A DNA stretch of 64,000 bases from contig BTRK01000005.1 in NCBI GenBank assembly GCA_036245805.1, forward strand, positions 20,870,984-20,934,983, read 5' to 3'. This stretch comes from Pristionchus mayeri. Taxonomy: Eukaryota; Nematoda; Chromadorea; Rhabditida; Neodiplogasteridae. Below the pieces are notes generated by a model. That model saw only the letters and a program-made list of their open reading frames with translations. It did not search any database and had not been told where the DNA came from. The number at the start of each line of letters is the position of its first letter. Position 1 is the stretch's first letter. The translations under genes were made by a program, and so were the position numbers. This document shows, one piece after another, positions 12,958 through 24,199 of this stretch.

Positions 12958-14965
12958 ACGCTCGTTTTTCGCGAATAACTCAGCTCAATCTCATCGTAGA
13001 CCTTCAACTAAGGTACCATTCGAACCGCCTTGGCACGGCGTTTCAAATTTTATAGCGATTGCATCATCATGACGCAATATTGCATCATCACTTCGCAATA
13101 TACCGTTTTTTGCTCATAACTCGCTTCAAAATCAACCTAGAAGGTCAAATCCTTCACCAAACGAACCCTATCGGCGAGCTCTATCAAAATCGATAATGAT
13201 TGCGTCATCACTATGCAATATTTCATCATCACTACGCAATATCCCTTTTCTGCTCACAACTCGCTTCAAACTCAGCCTAGAAGGTCAAGCCCTTCACCAA
13301 ACGAACAATATCGGCGAGCTCTATCAAAATCGATAATGATTGCGTCATCACTATGCAATATTTCATCATCACTATGCAATATACCGTTTTCTGCTCACAA
13401 CTCGCTTCAAACTCAGCCTAGAAGGTCAAGCCCTTCACCAAACGAACAATATCGGCGAGCTCTATCAAAATCGATAATGATTGCGTCATCACTATGCAAT
13501 ATTTCATCATCACTATGCAATATACCGTTTTCTGCTCACAACTCGCTTCAAACTCAGCCTAGAAGGTCAAGCCCTTCACCAAACGAACCCCTGAAAGGCT
13601 CGTGAGGCCGAGGGCGATCCGAAAAAGTTGGAATGGGCGAAGCCCCATTCCAACTTTTTCGGATAAAAGGCTCGTGAGGCCTCGGGCGATCCGAAAAAGT
13701 TGGAATGGGATCGTGAACTTTTTCGGATCGCCCGAGGCCTCACGAGCCTTTTACAACGTTTTAAGCAGGCTCTCACCAGTCGTGGACAACATTTATCCTT
13801 ATCACACAACCCCGCGAACCACGTATTATACGATTATACGAAGCCAGTGTAGTCGCATTCTAGGATTAGAGAAATCTTTTACCCTCTTAATTTCTCTCCA
13901 ATGAACGCTCAATAATCACAAACACTCAAGATAAGAATGGAACAGATTTATTTTATCTGTGAGAGAGAAACTGAAGATGTGATCGAGGGAATGCAATTCA
14001 TTCCATTCCAGAGGAGACGGCGAAGATTCACTCGCTGAGGGAATCGTCGCCCTTCTCTCCCATCGAATCAACAACTCATTCCATCCATGGGAGGTCATTA
14101 CTGCTGTCACTGCTCCTGGTTAGTCCCCCCCCCTCCCCCCCCCCCTCTCCCCTCCTCTCCTCCCTCCATTCACTCCACTCAGGGCCTGCAACGAAGAAGA
14201 TCCATTCGTTGGTCTCTTCTCTGTCATCATCCGATCGATCTCCCGATGCTTCTCTTCATGTATTCATCCACGCTCTCATAATAGATTGTTCTCTTGAGTG
14301 TTGGCTCAGTTATGTTCTTCTCAAGGTGAGATCCTTCCCTCTTTCTCCCTTCACTTCTCTGATCAGGAGAAGACTCTTCATCCCTTCTATCGTCCCTCTT
14401 CCTTCCTTCTCTCTGCTCCTTCCTCCTATCGTTCCCTTCTCAATCGACTCCTTCAATCTCTTCAACTCCTCTCCATCCATGATTCGACTGAGCCGAGAGT
14501 CTCTCATTCTCGTGCAGCCCGAATTCCCTCCGACTCTCGAGTGCCTAAGAGTTCCTCAGTTCCCGCCCGACTCTCTCCTTCCCTCTCTCAGTCATCCTTC
14601 CGACACAGTCGACGCCCCTCCCGAATCCCCCAACCACGGTCTGTTACCGTATCCCTGCATACTCTTCTCAATCAATCGATTACAGTACTCGAGTGAACAC
14701 TCCCTCCACTTCGCGTACCTCCTTCCTTTCTTCTCATGCCCTCACTCCTATCGAGGCACGAGTAAAAGAATCTTCAGCTGAGCCTAAATTCCCCGTTTCG
14801 GAAGGAGAACGTCTCAAAATTCTGGCGACGAGGTAATGCTCCCTCCCTTCTCTCCTCAGATCTTTCGTATTCAGAGGTAGCTATGCACACTGTTATCGTC
14901 TTCGTCGTCAGAGAGGAAGAGTGATGAATGGAGTGGTCCCCCTCACTAATCTCTCCATCAATTGA
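9902..14965 (+). CDS. unc-14: RUN-domain plus C-terminal SH3 adaptor, RUSC/UNC-14-like
   Basis: Multi-exon gene. The first exon (9902-10329) is Ser-rich and acidic. Middle exons include 12130-12273 (DWASLSVLLPKHV) and 12371-12507 (CTTCFR), joined in matching phase to 12719-12847 (RRLVESIVEGVAISI). The RUN domain continues through an exon near 14012-14118 (FHPWEVITAVTAPG) and one near 14181-14324 (LHVFIHALIIDCSLECWLS), which align by eye with the RUN domain of mammalian RUSC1. The last two exons join to give an SH3-like end (SEGERLKILATR, then GRVMNGVVPLTNL) with TGA at 14963-14965. Known role of the family: RUSC/UNC-14 adaptors link kinesin transport and the UNC-51 kinase in axons. Exons between 10.4 and 12.1 kb and the start codon are less certain; orthology to unc-14 is inferred. 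Confidence 0.72.
12895..13592. repeat. TGTC microsatellite followed by a 141 bp minisatellite
   Basis: A (TGTC)n run at about 12896-12957 is followed by a tandem array with a repeat length of 140-141 bp. Equivalent positions (TCGCTTCAAA) occur at 13121, 13261, 13402 and 13543, giving nearly four copies up to 13592. Adjacent units are very similar. The array sits inside the large RUN-domain intron (12848 to about 14011) of the RUSC-like gene. Confidence 0.9.
13594..13755. repeat. Compound hairpin of GAGGCCTCGGGCGATCC-type units
   Basis: Directly after the minisatellite, the motif AAAGGCTCGTGAGGCC and its complement occur repeatedly. They form at least two nested or alternative stem-loops (13619-13665 and 13665-13755). 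Intronic, non-coding. Confidence 0.8.
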
Positions 14966-15737
14966 CCTTTCCCGATGCTTTAATCCCTTCCTCTCACCCG
15001 ATCTTAGCCTACATTCCGATGCCAATCTAAGTCAGCAGCATGCATTGCTTCCTTCGAGTCATACCTTTCTCTGCGAGAAGAGAGTAGTTATCTCTAGCGA
15101 GGAATTCCATCCCAGTTCCCTCGTCTTGGTGCATCCCACGGTTATCAAATGAACAGAGAGTATATGAGACTGAGATGAACACGCATTCTCTCATTCGCCC
15201 TTTCCTTGTCGGATAAATACGATAAGACGTGAGTCTTCCTTCATGCATTTCAATAATCACGCCATCAAATCTTATGTAAAAAATCATTTGAATTTCTTCC
15301 CTATTTTTTTCTCTTTACAGCTCCAAGTATATCCCCAATTTTCTTATTATACCCCTTTATCGCACAATATTGTCAACTGTGAAGACACTCTTAAAGGCAA
15401 AAAAAAGCAGGCGATGGGAAACAACAAGAACTACGATTTCAATATTTTTTAAAAGAAGTTGATTAACAAAGTTGTTTACACATGAGTGAATCCGTGAAGT
15501 TCTAACTCATTTAAACTATCGATTGACTATCCTTGTTGTAGACACGACCAATGTTGATGAAGTTCGAGATCCGAGGCGAAACTAAAACTACTTCCTGATG
15601 GGTAAATTATCATAATTGAAAGGAGCATTGATTAGGACAATCATCTGATTGGTTGATTACACCAGAAAGGTAAATTATGTCAATGAGTATAATGTTATTA
15701 CAGGAATGAAGGGAGTAGTGGAAGAGGGATGATTAAC
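14966..15737. other. Intergenic between convergent genes
   Basis: About 770 bp between the 3' ends of the RUSC-like gene (+) and the SAFB-like gene (-). It is AT-rich and probably holds both 3' UTRs and polyadenylation sites. No coding exon is supported. Confidence 0.5.
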
Positions 15738-18700
15738 TCAGTATCTCCTCTGGTGGTACTGAGGTGGATATTGAGAGACGGTAGATGCCCATGGATTGAG
15801 TGCAGCTGAGTTGTAGTTGTGTCCTCCCGTCCATCCACTTCCGCCACCCACTCAACACAATATTCATACCAATGATCACTTCTTTTGCCAACTTAAATAC
15901 TCTCCCATCTACGTTGGAAACTAACAATGCGAGGAGTAGTTGGGTCTGGATGTTCCCTGTGTCGATGGGAGAAAAGCACTGCTCGAGAGGGTGCCTGCAA
16001 CATAAAATCATTTTCCAATTAACGAGAGCGGATAGGGCTACGCGTAGTCACAAGTATTGAATGATCGCTCTAATTTTCTCAAAAAAGTTGGCATCAATGG
16101 CACGCGGAAAGTCTGTCAATGAGATCGTATGGTAACCCAAGAAATCTTACTCTAATTCGCATCTAATACACTACTCTAAGGGAGTGAACAATGAAAAATG
16201 GTAAAATGCGGACATCTAATGGATTTTTTATAAATCTATCAGTGGAAAAGGATGTAATACACGTATATTTACAGCAGCCAAATATTTAAATCAAGCACAA
16301 TAACACACGTATGTCACTTGTTCTGTTGTCTCGTCGATTCGGAGAGACACGACGGCGTTTGGCAGAGTTCCTGCAATGTACTCATCAATGGATTAAGAGA
16401 TATTGGATTACAAAAATAAGCCACACACAAGTCATATCTCCAATGTCTCCAATATATTTTGAACATGACTACACAAAAATCAGACTTTTCCTAAGCTTTC
16501 CCACAAAGTTATGAATGTTTAAAAATAGTCATGCAAAAAAAAGCGATTTTTTCATGTCCCGAGGGCAAAAGATGAGCTATCGATGTCATATTCTCAGGAC
16601 GATCCGGGATCATGAAGGCGATCCTTTTGATGTTTCGAACGAGTTTCTAGCATTCCTAGAAGCAGAGTTCGATATTTCCAAACCAGTTTTTGACCCAAAA
16701 AATGAAGAGTACGGTAACTTTTTTCAAAATAAATCCCAGACTTTTAACCGACGGTGCCTGCGTTCATTACTTTGTTCTCTTATTTCAGGAAAAAAAGAAT
16801 TCAGCAAAACCCATTTTTTTAAACCAACCGTCACCCTTACCCAGGTGTTACATTCTCTCGTGGACATTCTCTTAATAAATTATTATATATAAAATGCCTA
16901 TATAAAATGTTAATTTGCTATAAAATGCCGCGATTTAAAATAATTAAATAAAAAAGACTAATATCCACCCAGTTGAACGAGTTGAAATTTTGGAAAAAAG
17001 ACAGGTTAAAAATTGGAGTGTTTTTCTTTTCAAAATCTGCAAGGATTATTGGGATGAAACTTGGGTGGAACAATCATCACATATCGAGGTGTGCAGTTAT
17101 CATGCAAAGCGAAAGAGCGAAGTCGTCAGAATACGGTAGTCCTGAGCACGGCACCGCGTGAACCGGATAACTCAAGAATTGTTTGTTACTCACGTGTAAT
17201 TGATAGGTTGATTCCTGGAGGGATGATAAGCTTCTCTCTTCCTCTCTCTCTCATCTCTCGTCCGTTCAGGGACACGAGAAGAGTACGATTCACGCGAGAC
17301 TCTTAACACTTATATGTTAGGTGTGCTACCCCAATTCGATCATCCTTCGATATCACAACACCTTGGTCCCTCCATCTACCACCATGAGATATCTCACCTC
17401 TGCGGAGTAGCAGGGGCAATGTAGCTGGCTCTTTCCCTCTTCCTGTCTCTGTCTCTCTCCTTCTCCTTCTCTTTCTCCCTCTCCCTCTCTCTATTCCTCT
17501 CCTTCTCCTTCTCCCTTTCATCTCTCCCACTCCTCTCCTCCCTCTTCTCCCCCCTCGATCCACTTCCTCGTGCAATCTCTGCCTTCAGTTTCTCCAGCTG
17601 CAGTCGTAGTTTCTCCTTCTCCACCTGCACAAATCAAAATAAAGGGAGATAAACACTCAAAAGATTCCCACCTCGAATGGAGAGAAATGAAGAGGAAACG
17701 ACACCCAATGTACAAAGGACTGAGTCAAGATAGCAATCGATATTCTGATCCATTCACCTTCTCCTTCTCATATCTGATCCTTTCCTTCTCCTTCTGCAGT
17801 TTCAACTCTTCTTCCCTCTTCTTGTGTTCCCTTTCCTTCTCTGCCAGTTTCCTTGCCAACTCCTTCTCCTTCTCCTTCTCTTCCTTCTTCTCCCCACTAC
17901 GACCATCCTGCAAATCCATTTGATAATCCACAAAATATAATTCAACTATTCACCAAAATAAACTGAACATACCGTAGTTAAAACCATCAATTGACAATTC
18001 CAACTCACGTTTGAACCTCTCTTGCCATTGGAAGGTGTTGGAGCAGTTCTCACGGGGAATCGAGGAGGCACCGAAGGTCTCTCTACAAAAAAAGAGTATA
18101 ATTCCCAACATATGCATCCCTCTGAATAGAACGGCTAGTAGACTAGATCGAAAGGAGATGATGAGTAGAGAGAGAGAGAGAGACGCTCCCATCCTCAACC
18201 GAAAGAGTGTCATCATACGTAGTTCTTCTCTCTTCGGTTCCTCCTTGACAACGACAGGCGCAGTGGGAGCTGTCTCCTCCTTCTTGGATTCCTTCCCTTT
18301 CTCCTCCGTCTTCTTCTCCTCTTTCTTCTTCTCTTCCTCTTTCTTCTCTACTGCATTCCCTCCATTCGCAGTGGATGCAATGGGAGTCTCCTTCTTCTTT
18401 GCCTTCAGGAAGGGCAGATTGTGTGGAGAAGCCTGCAATCCTCTCACTCATCACAGCTTCCTCCATCCCATTCCTCCGTCGTTCGTCTAGAAGGGAAGGG
18501 AGGCCACCTTGTTCACGTCGACGGTAACTCCTTTGAGTTGGCTCTTGTCCAGTCTGAGTACAGCTAGATCAGCCTCGTTCACGGTGGCGAAAGTGACGTA
18601 TCCCAGTCCAGTCATTCCCGACGACGATTCCTTCCCCTTCACAGTGAACATCTTCGCACGCACGACATGACCCATCGGAGTGCACATCGCCTGTAGAGAG

Positions 18701-19440
18701 CACCTCTCATCCATCTACATCCTACATCACGGACAGAGACAAAGAAACTACATACAATCAATCGATCGAAAACGATCGAATACCTTGATCTCGAGAGCCT
18801 TCGTTCCTGACTTGAGATTCTTGATCCAGATTGATCGTGCAGCCATCTCCTTCTCCTTGGCGACCAAGTTTCCATCCTCCTGCTTCTCATCTTCTTTCTT
18901 CGTGTCATCTTCCGTCTTATCCTCCTCCTTTCCCTTCTCTTCCTCTTCCTGTCCCTCTTTCTTGTCTTCCTTCGTCGTAGTCTTTGATGCACTCGTTGTC
19001 TTCGAATCCTTCTCTGCTTCAACGGAAGGTGAAGAGAGAGCAGCATCAGAGGTCGAGACGACAGGAGGAATGGTAGCCGTCTTCGAGGGAGAACCTTCGC
19101 AGAGAAGAGCATCAATCAGCCACAATTACCACCCCTCCCCAAGCAACACTTCACTAATAGTAATGAAATGAAAGGCATACAAGGAGTTGAGTCAGATCCC
19201 TCGAAGAGATGTGTAGCTGGATTCAGCCCGTTCTCAATCATCCACTGAAATTAATCACATCCTATTAAATTAATGTTAAAAATATAAACAAATAGAGATA
19301 AATGGCAAAATAGTAGGTACCTTGGACATTCTCTCAACCAGTCCGACTTTGATGCCCTGCGTTGGCAGTCCTCTCTTTTCTAGTTCTACTTTGAGCTCGG
19401 CCACTTTGAAATCCGATAAGAGACGACCAGTTTGACTCAT
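15738..19440 (-). CDS. SAFB-like RNA/DNA-binding protein with SAP and RRM domains
   Basis: Starts at ATG 19440 with a SAP motif (LSDFKVAELKVELEKRGLP), which binds scaffold-attachment DNA. An acidic Lys/Glu-rich linker (about 19100-18850) is followed by an RRM split across two exons: RNP2 (RSIWIKNL) near 18830 and RNP1 (GLGYVTF) near 18590. A second KE-rich linker (18420-18230) and a Pro-rich exon (18081-18010) lead to a long charged coiled coil of alternating Lys/Glu/Arg (17910-17400), then a Gly/Tyr/Asn-rich tail ending QRRY with TGA at 15738-15740. This order matches SAFB/SLTM proteins, nuclear factors in transcription and RNA processing. The last intron (about 17400-16000) is long for this locus, and the penultimate exon near 15905-16000 has unresolved splice phase. 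It lies 119 bp downstream of the ABHD11-like gene on the same strand. Confidence 0.83.
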
Positions 19441-19559
19441 CTGAGAGTGAAATACTTCAACTAGATTAGAAGTGTAATGGAAACAAATATTGGACAGAGA
19501 AAATAACTCCTCTTCAAGATGACAAAATGTGAGTCTAATAAAACTAATTTATCCGACTT
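19441..19559 (-). promoter_or_regulatory. Short intercistronic region with trans-splice-type acceptor
   Basis: Only 119 bp separate the ABHD11-like stop from the SAFB-like start. On the minus strand the region ends TTTCACTCTCAG immediately before the ATG, an acceptor with no upstream exon. This is the layout of a nematode operon in which the downstream mRNA receives a spliced leader (SL2 class). No promoter was identified. Inferred, not proven. Confidence 0.55.
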
Positions 19560-20444
19560 CTAAACAAGGAAATTTACGATAGAAGTGATGAACTCGTTTG
19601 GTTTCTCGGCATGCAGCCAATGCCCTGCCTCTGGGATCGAGAGAATTTTTGCATTAGGGAAATGGTGATAGATCTTGTCGTGATCGGAAGGGAGTACGTA
19701 GTTGGATGCCCCTCCATGGATGAATAGAGCATCACGGGGAAAGACGCCTTCCATTTGTTCATGGTTCAGAATCCTCTCCAAGTAGTCCGTAACAGCGTCC
19801 AAATTCACTCGCCAATATAGCTGACCATTCTCGGTCGCCAGATTGGTAAGGATGAAGTCTCGCACGGGCTTATCGGGGATAGACTTCTCCAACTCTTTCG
19901 CAAGAGTAGCTCTTGATTGAGTGAGATCGAGAGATCTCATTCCTCCTATGTATTGACGGAAGATCTTAGTGTTCAGGGAATATCTACGAGGGGCAACATC
20001 TTCAATGATGATCTTGTTGAACAGATGTGGTTCCCGTGTAGAAGAGACCATAACGGTTTTTCCGCCCATACTGTGACCGAGTAGATCGACTTGCTCTCCT
20101 CTCCCCTCCTCCTTCGCCAATTGAATCACATCGTCAGCCATTTCAGAGTACTCCATCGAATTCGCGCGAGGAGATGCTCCATGATTACGAAGATCGGTGA
20201 GAATGATGCGACGATCGAGACGAGAGGAAAGAGCGCGGCCAACGGATCTCCAGTTTTGAATGTGACCGAACAATCCATGAAGAATAATCAGAGGACGAGA
20301 GTTCGCATTTCCAATTCGTTCAACGTTAAGGGACAACGGGGGCGACTTAGATCCTAACCGGCAAAGCGTTAACAACATAGTGAATGAGTTATCGATTGGA
20401 GAGCTAATGGAGTACAAAAATGACAACAACGAACTATAAAACAA
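19560..20444 (-). CDS. abhd-11: ABHD11-like alpha/beta hydrolase
   Basis: An intronless 294-residue frame. It shows the oxyanion-loop HG (about residues 56-57), the nucleophile elbow GHSMGG with Ser near 125, and the C-terminal catalytic His in AGHWLHAEKP. HGLFGHIQNW and DLRNHGASP are characteristic of ABHD11, a mitochondrial serine hydrolase of the alpha/beta fold; in mammals ABHD11 protects lipoylated 2-oxoglutarate dehydrogenase. The N-terminal 22 residues are hydrophobic with Ser and Phe and could be a targeting peptide; a second in-frame Met at residue 23 is an alternative start. The gene lies divergent to the UPF0561 gene, and SAFB-like follows 119 bp downstream. A 47 bp piece nearly identical to residues around KPVRDFILTNLATENG reappears at 26015-26061. 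Confidence 0.92.
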   Translation of the reverse strand: MFYSSLLSFLYSISSPIDNSFTMLLTLCRLGSKSPPLSLNVERIGNANSRPLIILHGLFGHIQNWRSVGRALSSRLDRRIILTDLRNHGASPRANSMEYSEMADDVIQLAKEEGRGEQVDLLGHSMGGKTVMVSSTREPHLFNKIIIEDVAPRRYSLNTKIFRQYIGGMRSLDLTQSRATLAKELEKSIPDKPVRDFILTNLATENGQLYWRVNLDAVTDYLERILNHEQMEGVFPRDALFIHGGASNYVLPSDHDKIYHHFPNAKILSIPEAGHWLHAEKPNEFITSIVNFLV

Positions 20445-20818
20445 TAGTTCAATTGTTATTTTATTGAACTGAATTAAGGCGTCAGCAATTGCGTCAATAC
20501 AATGGCGTTAAGGCGCCTAAAAGGCGTCAGCACACGCTCCCGTTGCAAGCAGTATGAAATACGCACAATGCACCAGCTAAACAAATACATAACACACCAA
20601 CACACTCCCATTCGTAAAATTCTTTCCACTGTTTGCGCATGCTCCAGTATTGCAAATTCAATCATAATATAAATATGGCAAAAAGATAAAATCTAAAAAC
20701 ATAAAATATACTTCTAAAAAAAGCTAGTTGAGGTTAGTAAGATGTGATTGTGTGAAATACTATTTGCCGGGAGATTGTCGGGCTAATCGCTAGTTATCGC
20801 TTCGATAGCGATATCGCG
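20445..20818. promoter_or_regulatory. Shared upstream region between divergent ABHD11-like and UPF0561 genes
   Basis: A 374 bp AT-rich spacer between two divergent start codons, so it must contain both upstream control regions. It holds a small GGCGTCAGCA-type repeat near 20478-20532 (AAGGCGTCAGC twice). No known factor site is claimed. Confidence 0.5.
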
Positions 20819-21926
20819 ATGGACGATGGAGCGTATCGACCGGGCTTGGACATGACACATGGTTTCGTGAAGGAGATAATCAAGAATCAAATCGATCGGT
20901 AAGCATGTAACCTCCTTTCAAAGCTTCTCAACCCAATCATCCCTTCCAAAACGGATCCAATTGCGCTGTTTCAACCTTTAAATTGTTTGCATATGAAACT
21001 ACTTATTTACATGAGGCTCACAAATTCAGAACCTCAAATTACCCCTTGCACGCGCAGAAACTCGAAGACTACTTCTGGATGTACCTGGATATTGTTGATT
21101 TGTTCTATATAGATAGATATCTCGAGAGGACTGATATTATTTACGTAGAGATACGTTTTTAATGAGAAATTGGGATTTTAAGCGGTTGGGAGACTAGGCT
21201 TCACTCCTTCCAAAAAAATCCATACCCTAAACACGGAATTTGAACCTTGAAAAAACAAAACCCTAATCGAGCCATTTTCAGAGATGAGTATCACAGACTG
21301 ATGGAGCAGCGAAAGGAGGAGTACAAGAATGAAGTGAAGGGTTCTTCTCGTGATGCAAATCGACCCTCACCTGCCCCCATGCCCTCGCACATCTATGTCC
21401 CTCCTCATAGACGACGAGCTAATGGAGAGAGTGGAAGTAGTGGTGGTAAGAGGAGACTCACTGCACCCTCATCTCCAGTTGCTGTCGGGATGATTTCAGA
21501 TCGAGAAGAATTGCAGATCAGACAAAAGGTTTTCAAGTTGTCTAGCCTAGTGTCTCACTCAAACTGTTCTTTTAGGTGCGATCTCAAGTCAAGGCACTGG
21601 GGGAGGTCGATGTTTCAGCACTCAAAAGTGCGACGTCGAGCGAGAGAAGTACCTCTAAGGCTCTCTTCAAGTTGAATATTGCTGCGAATGGAGAAAACCA
21701 TGAGATTGTCGTCCTCAGCGTAAGTCCCGCTCGTTCGTATTCAAATCCAGTGAACCTTTTACCGATCGTAATTACAATTTCAAATGTATAGCTTACATTT
21801 CAGACAGACAATCCTGCGCGCCTTTCAAAATCGCTATCTCGTCAATACGGCCTTCTTGAAGAAGAGTGCCGTCTTCTGAGAGAAACGTTGGAGAAAGAAA
21901 TAGAGACGAGACTAAATGTTCAATGA
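20819..21926 (+). CDS. UPF0561 (C2orf68-like) protein
   Basis: Four exons with consistent phase: 20819-20898, 21282-21528, 21576-21719 and 21804-21926, giving 197 residues. The N-terminal LDMTHGFVKEIIKNQIDR and the following DEYHRL closely resemble the conserved start of human C2orf68 (UPF0561), and the C-terminal LFKLNIAANG segment matches the family end. A basic, Pro-rich middle contains YVPPHRRR. The molecular function of the family is not established. It is divergently transcribed from ABHD11 with a 374 bp shared upstream region. An Obg-type GTPase gene follows 306 bp downstream on the same strand. Confidence 0.85.
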
Positions 21927-22232
21927 GTAAGTGTGAGGTTTATGTATTTTTTAATTAGAGTAGATTAAAACGCACATTTAAAGGAATTTTTCTATTAGAA
22001 TTTTGTAGATTATATCTGTATCAATCTCCTCATGAATGTGTCAAATTTTCATAATATATTGAGTGCTCAAATGCCATACATCTCGCAGCTGTGATTTACC
22101 ATATTCTTTATTTTCAAACGTGTGAATAAATGCATTAATTTTGCACTAGATTTTGTTTGATAGTTAAACTCGTTACAAGGCGGGAATGGTATCTCGTTCG
22201 TTCTCTTATCTCCCCACTAAAGTGTTCTGTAG

Positions 22233-23923
22233 ATGACATCTCGAAGTGTAGTTCGAGTCTCTCGTCTTCCTATTCTCCCTAAGAAGCGAAAGGCAGATGG
22301 TGAAGTGAGGGGAAGAAGAAGGGTCCTTCTTAGTCGTCGACATTGCAGCCTCTTCCTCTAGTCTATCAAAGAAGAGTACGATGTGTAGGAGGGAATGGAG
22401 GAGATGGAATGGTCTCCTTCTTCCGTGGCTACCGTAATCCCTTCGGGGGTCCTGACGGGGGAGATGGAGGCAATGGAGGTCACGTGGTATTCCGAGGTAC
22501 AAGGGGAGAGTATGGTATTCCTCTTGAATATATTGATTGGAGGGAGTACCAAAGTGGGAGATCTCTCTCATCTTCGATCGGAGTTGCGAGCAGAAAGAGG
22601 AGAATTCGGTAGATCGAAATCTCAGCACGGGAAAAACGGAGAGCATGTGGAGGTGGGAGAGAGGAATTGCCTCACATTGGATGATGACCCTATCCAGATC
22701 CCCGTCCCTATTGGCACTTCTTTTACGGATTTAAAGACAAATCAAGAGATTGGGAGACTAAGCAGAGAAGGAGATGTGAGTGTCGTCTACCTTCCCTTCT
22801 CTAGTTGGGAATACCCCGTGTAGATTGTACTGGCTGCTCGAGGAGGGATTGGAGGACATGGGAATGAATTCTATCTCTCCAATTCGACGAGGAAACCGTA
22901 CAAGGCAGAGATGGGAGGGAAGGGGGAAGAGGTCACTTTCCCTGTCTCTCCTTCTCTCATCATCCTTCCCTTCAGAATACCCTTCATGTCGAAATGCGGT
23001 TAATGGCAGCAGCAGCATTGGTTGGATTCCCAAATGCAGGCAAATCATCTCTCCTTCGAGCAATATCGAGAGCACGTCCAAAGGTATGTATCAGGACTCA
23101 ATATCTAGTGTAGTTGGATAAGGAGGATTACGGTGGGCGAGATTACTTGGGTGATTACGGTAGGTGAATCTGCAGGTTGCCATGTATCCCTTCACAACAC
23201 TGAAGCCGCACGTAGGCATCGTCCACTACGAAGATGAGCATCAGGTCTCAGGTAGACTCACACGAAATTATTGGTCTCGATAAATATTACTTTTGAGTGG
23301 CGGATATTCCTGGGTTGATAGAAGGAGCTCATATGAACATTGGCCTCGGCCACTCTTTCCTCGCCCATCTAACCAAGTGCCAAGTACTCGTATTCGTCAT
23401 CGATTTGTCTCTCCAGGACGTGAGAAGACAGAGAGACTCTTTGAGGTACTGTATCCGCTCACTCATTGAGGTACTGTATCCGTCGTTACTAAAGCAGAAG
23501 AGTGGACAGCCGTGTTTTTCTAACTTTTTTGAATTTTTGGTCGAAGATCTTTCAGAGATAAAAAGTCAAAAATATTAATCGAAAAGCGACAAACACAGAG
23601 CCCTGAGTGGCATCAATGTTGAAATATAGCATGTTCTAGGGAAGAGCTCTCCCTCTATTCCTCGTCTCTTGCGAGTAAGCCCGCGCTCACTCTTCTCAAT
23701 AAGGTTCCTTCTACATTTTATATTGTGCCTACTCATCTCCATTTAGACGGATATTGTGAGTGAGAAGGAGAAGAGGGAAGGAATCGATGCATTTTCTGGA
23801 GATACTCACGATCTATTCACAATCTCAGCCAAAGATGGAAGTGGAATCATGGATTTCCTCGTTCGGTTGAGGGAAATGATAGAAACAACCGAAAGTGAAA
23901 ATGCAGTTGACACGAATGAATGA
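22233..23923 (+). CDS. Mitochondrial Obg-family GTPase (MTG2/GTPBP5-like)
   Basis: The first exon 22233-22304 encodes a basic, Arg/Ser-rich start typical of a mitochondrial presequence. Exon 2 (22349-22494) begins the glycine-rich Obg fold ([27 protein letters not shown]). Later exons carry [10 protein letters not shown], then the G domain: G1 GFPNAGKSS near 23030, G3 DIPGLIEGA near 23300, and the G4 Asn-Lys-x-Asp motif split by an intron (LLNK before, TD after, near 23705-23750). The C-terminus has the G5-like ISAKDGSG, with TGA at 23921-23923. The family helps assemble the large mitochondrial ribosomal subunit. The gene follows UPF0561 by 306 bp; TTCTGTAG directly before the ATG could be a trans-splice site. 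The acceptor of exon 3 (GTGGGAG near 22559) is atypical. Confidence 0.88.
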
Positions 23924-23937
23924 TGTTCAATTACGAG

Positions 23938-24169
23938 TACTGTGAGAATAGAAAGCGTAGCAAGTTGGTGTGCCTCGGTGCACAAAGGAATCAGAAGAAC
24001 GGAACGGAACGTTAAATGTACGGTAGCTGCCTGTCGTGCTGTGCGTTGTGTTGTGCGTGCAGGCACATCACGACAGGCAGCTACCGTACATTTAACGTTC
24101 CGTTCCGTTCTTCTGATTCCTTTGTGCACCGAGGCACACCAACTTGCTACGCTTTCTATTCTCACAGTA
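23938..24169. repeat. Perfect 101 bp inverted repeat (hairpin MITE) bounded by TA
   Basis: Arms 23938-24038 and 24069-24169 are perfectly complementary, separated by a 30 bp spacer. Both outer ends are TA, consistent with a TA target duplication around a 228 bp fold-back element. It lies 15 bp after the stop codon of the Obg GTPase gene and 31 bp before the 3' end of the AP-2 gene on the other strand, so transcripts from either gene could include it. Confidence 0.95.
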
Positions 24170-24199
24170 ATGAATATTTAAATATAATTTTATGGTCGT

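Noticed and set aside
13213..13605. 130-codon frame with repeated units
   Set aside because: It is a reading through the 141 bp minisatellite in an intron, without start context or a domain.
12895..13755. CRISPR-like array
   Set aside because: Repeats are 141 bp, contiguous and without spacers, in a eukaryotic intron.
17303..17630. Several Arg/Glu-rich frames in different registers
   Set aside because: Only the frame continuing the SAFB-like coiled coil has matching splice sites; the others are shadows of the repetitive codons.
23942..24181. Overlapping open frames on both strands
   Set aside because: They are produced by the perfect inverted repeat (near-identical peptides on opposite strands), not genes.
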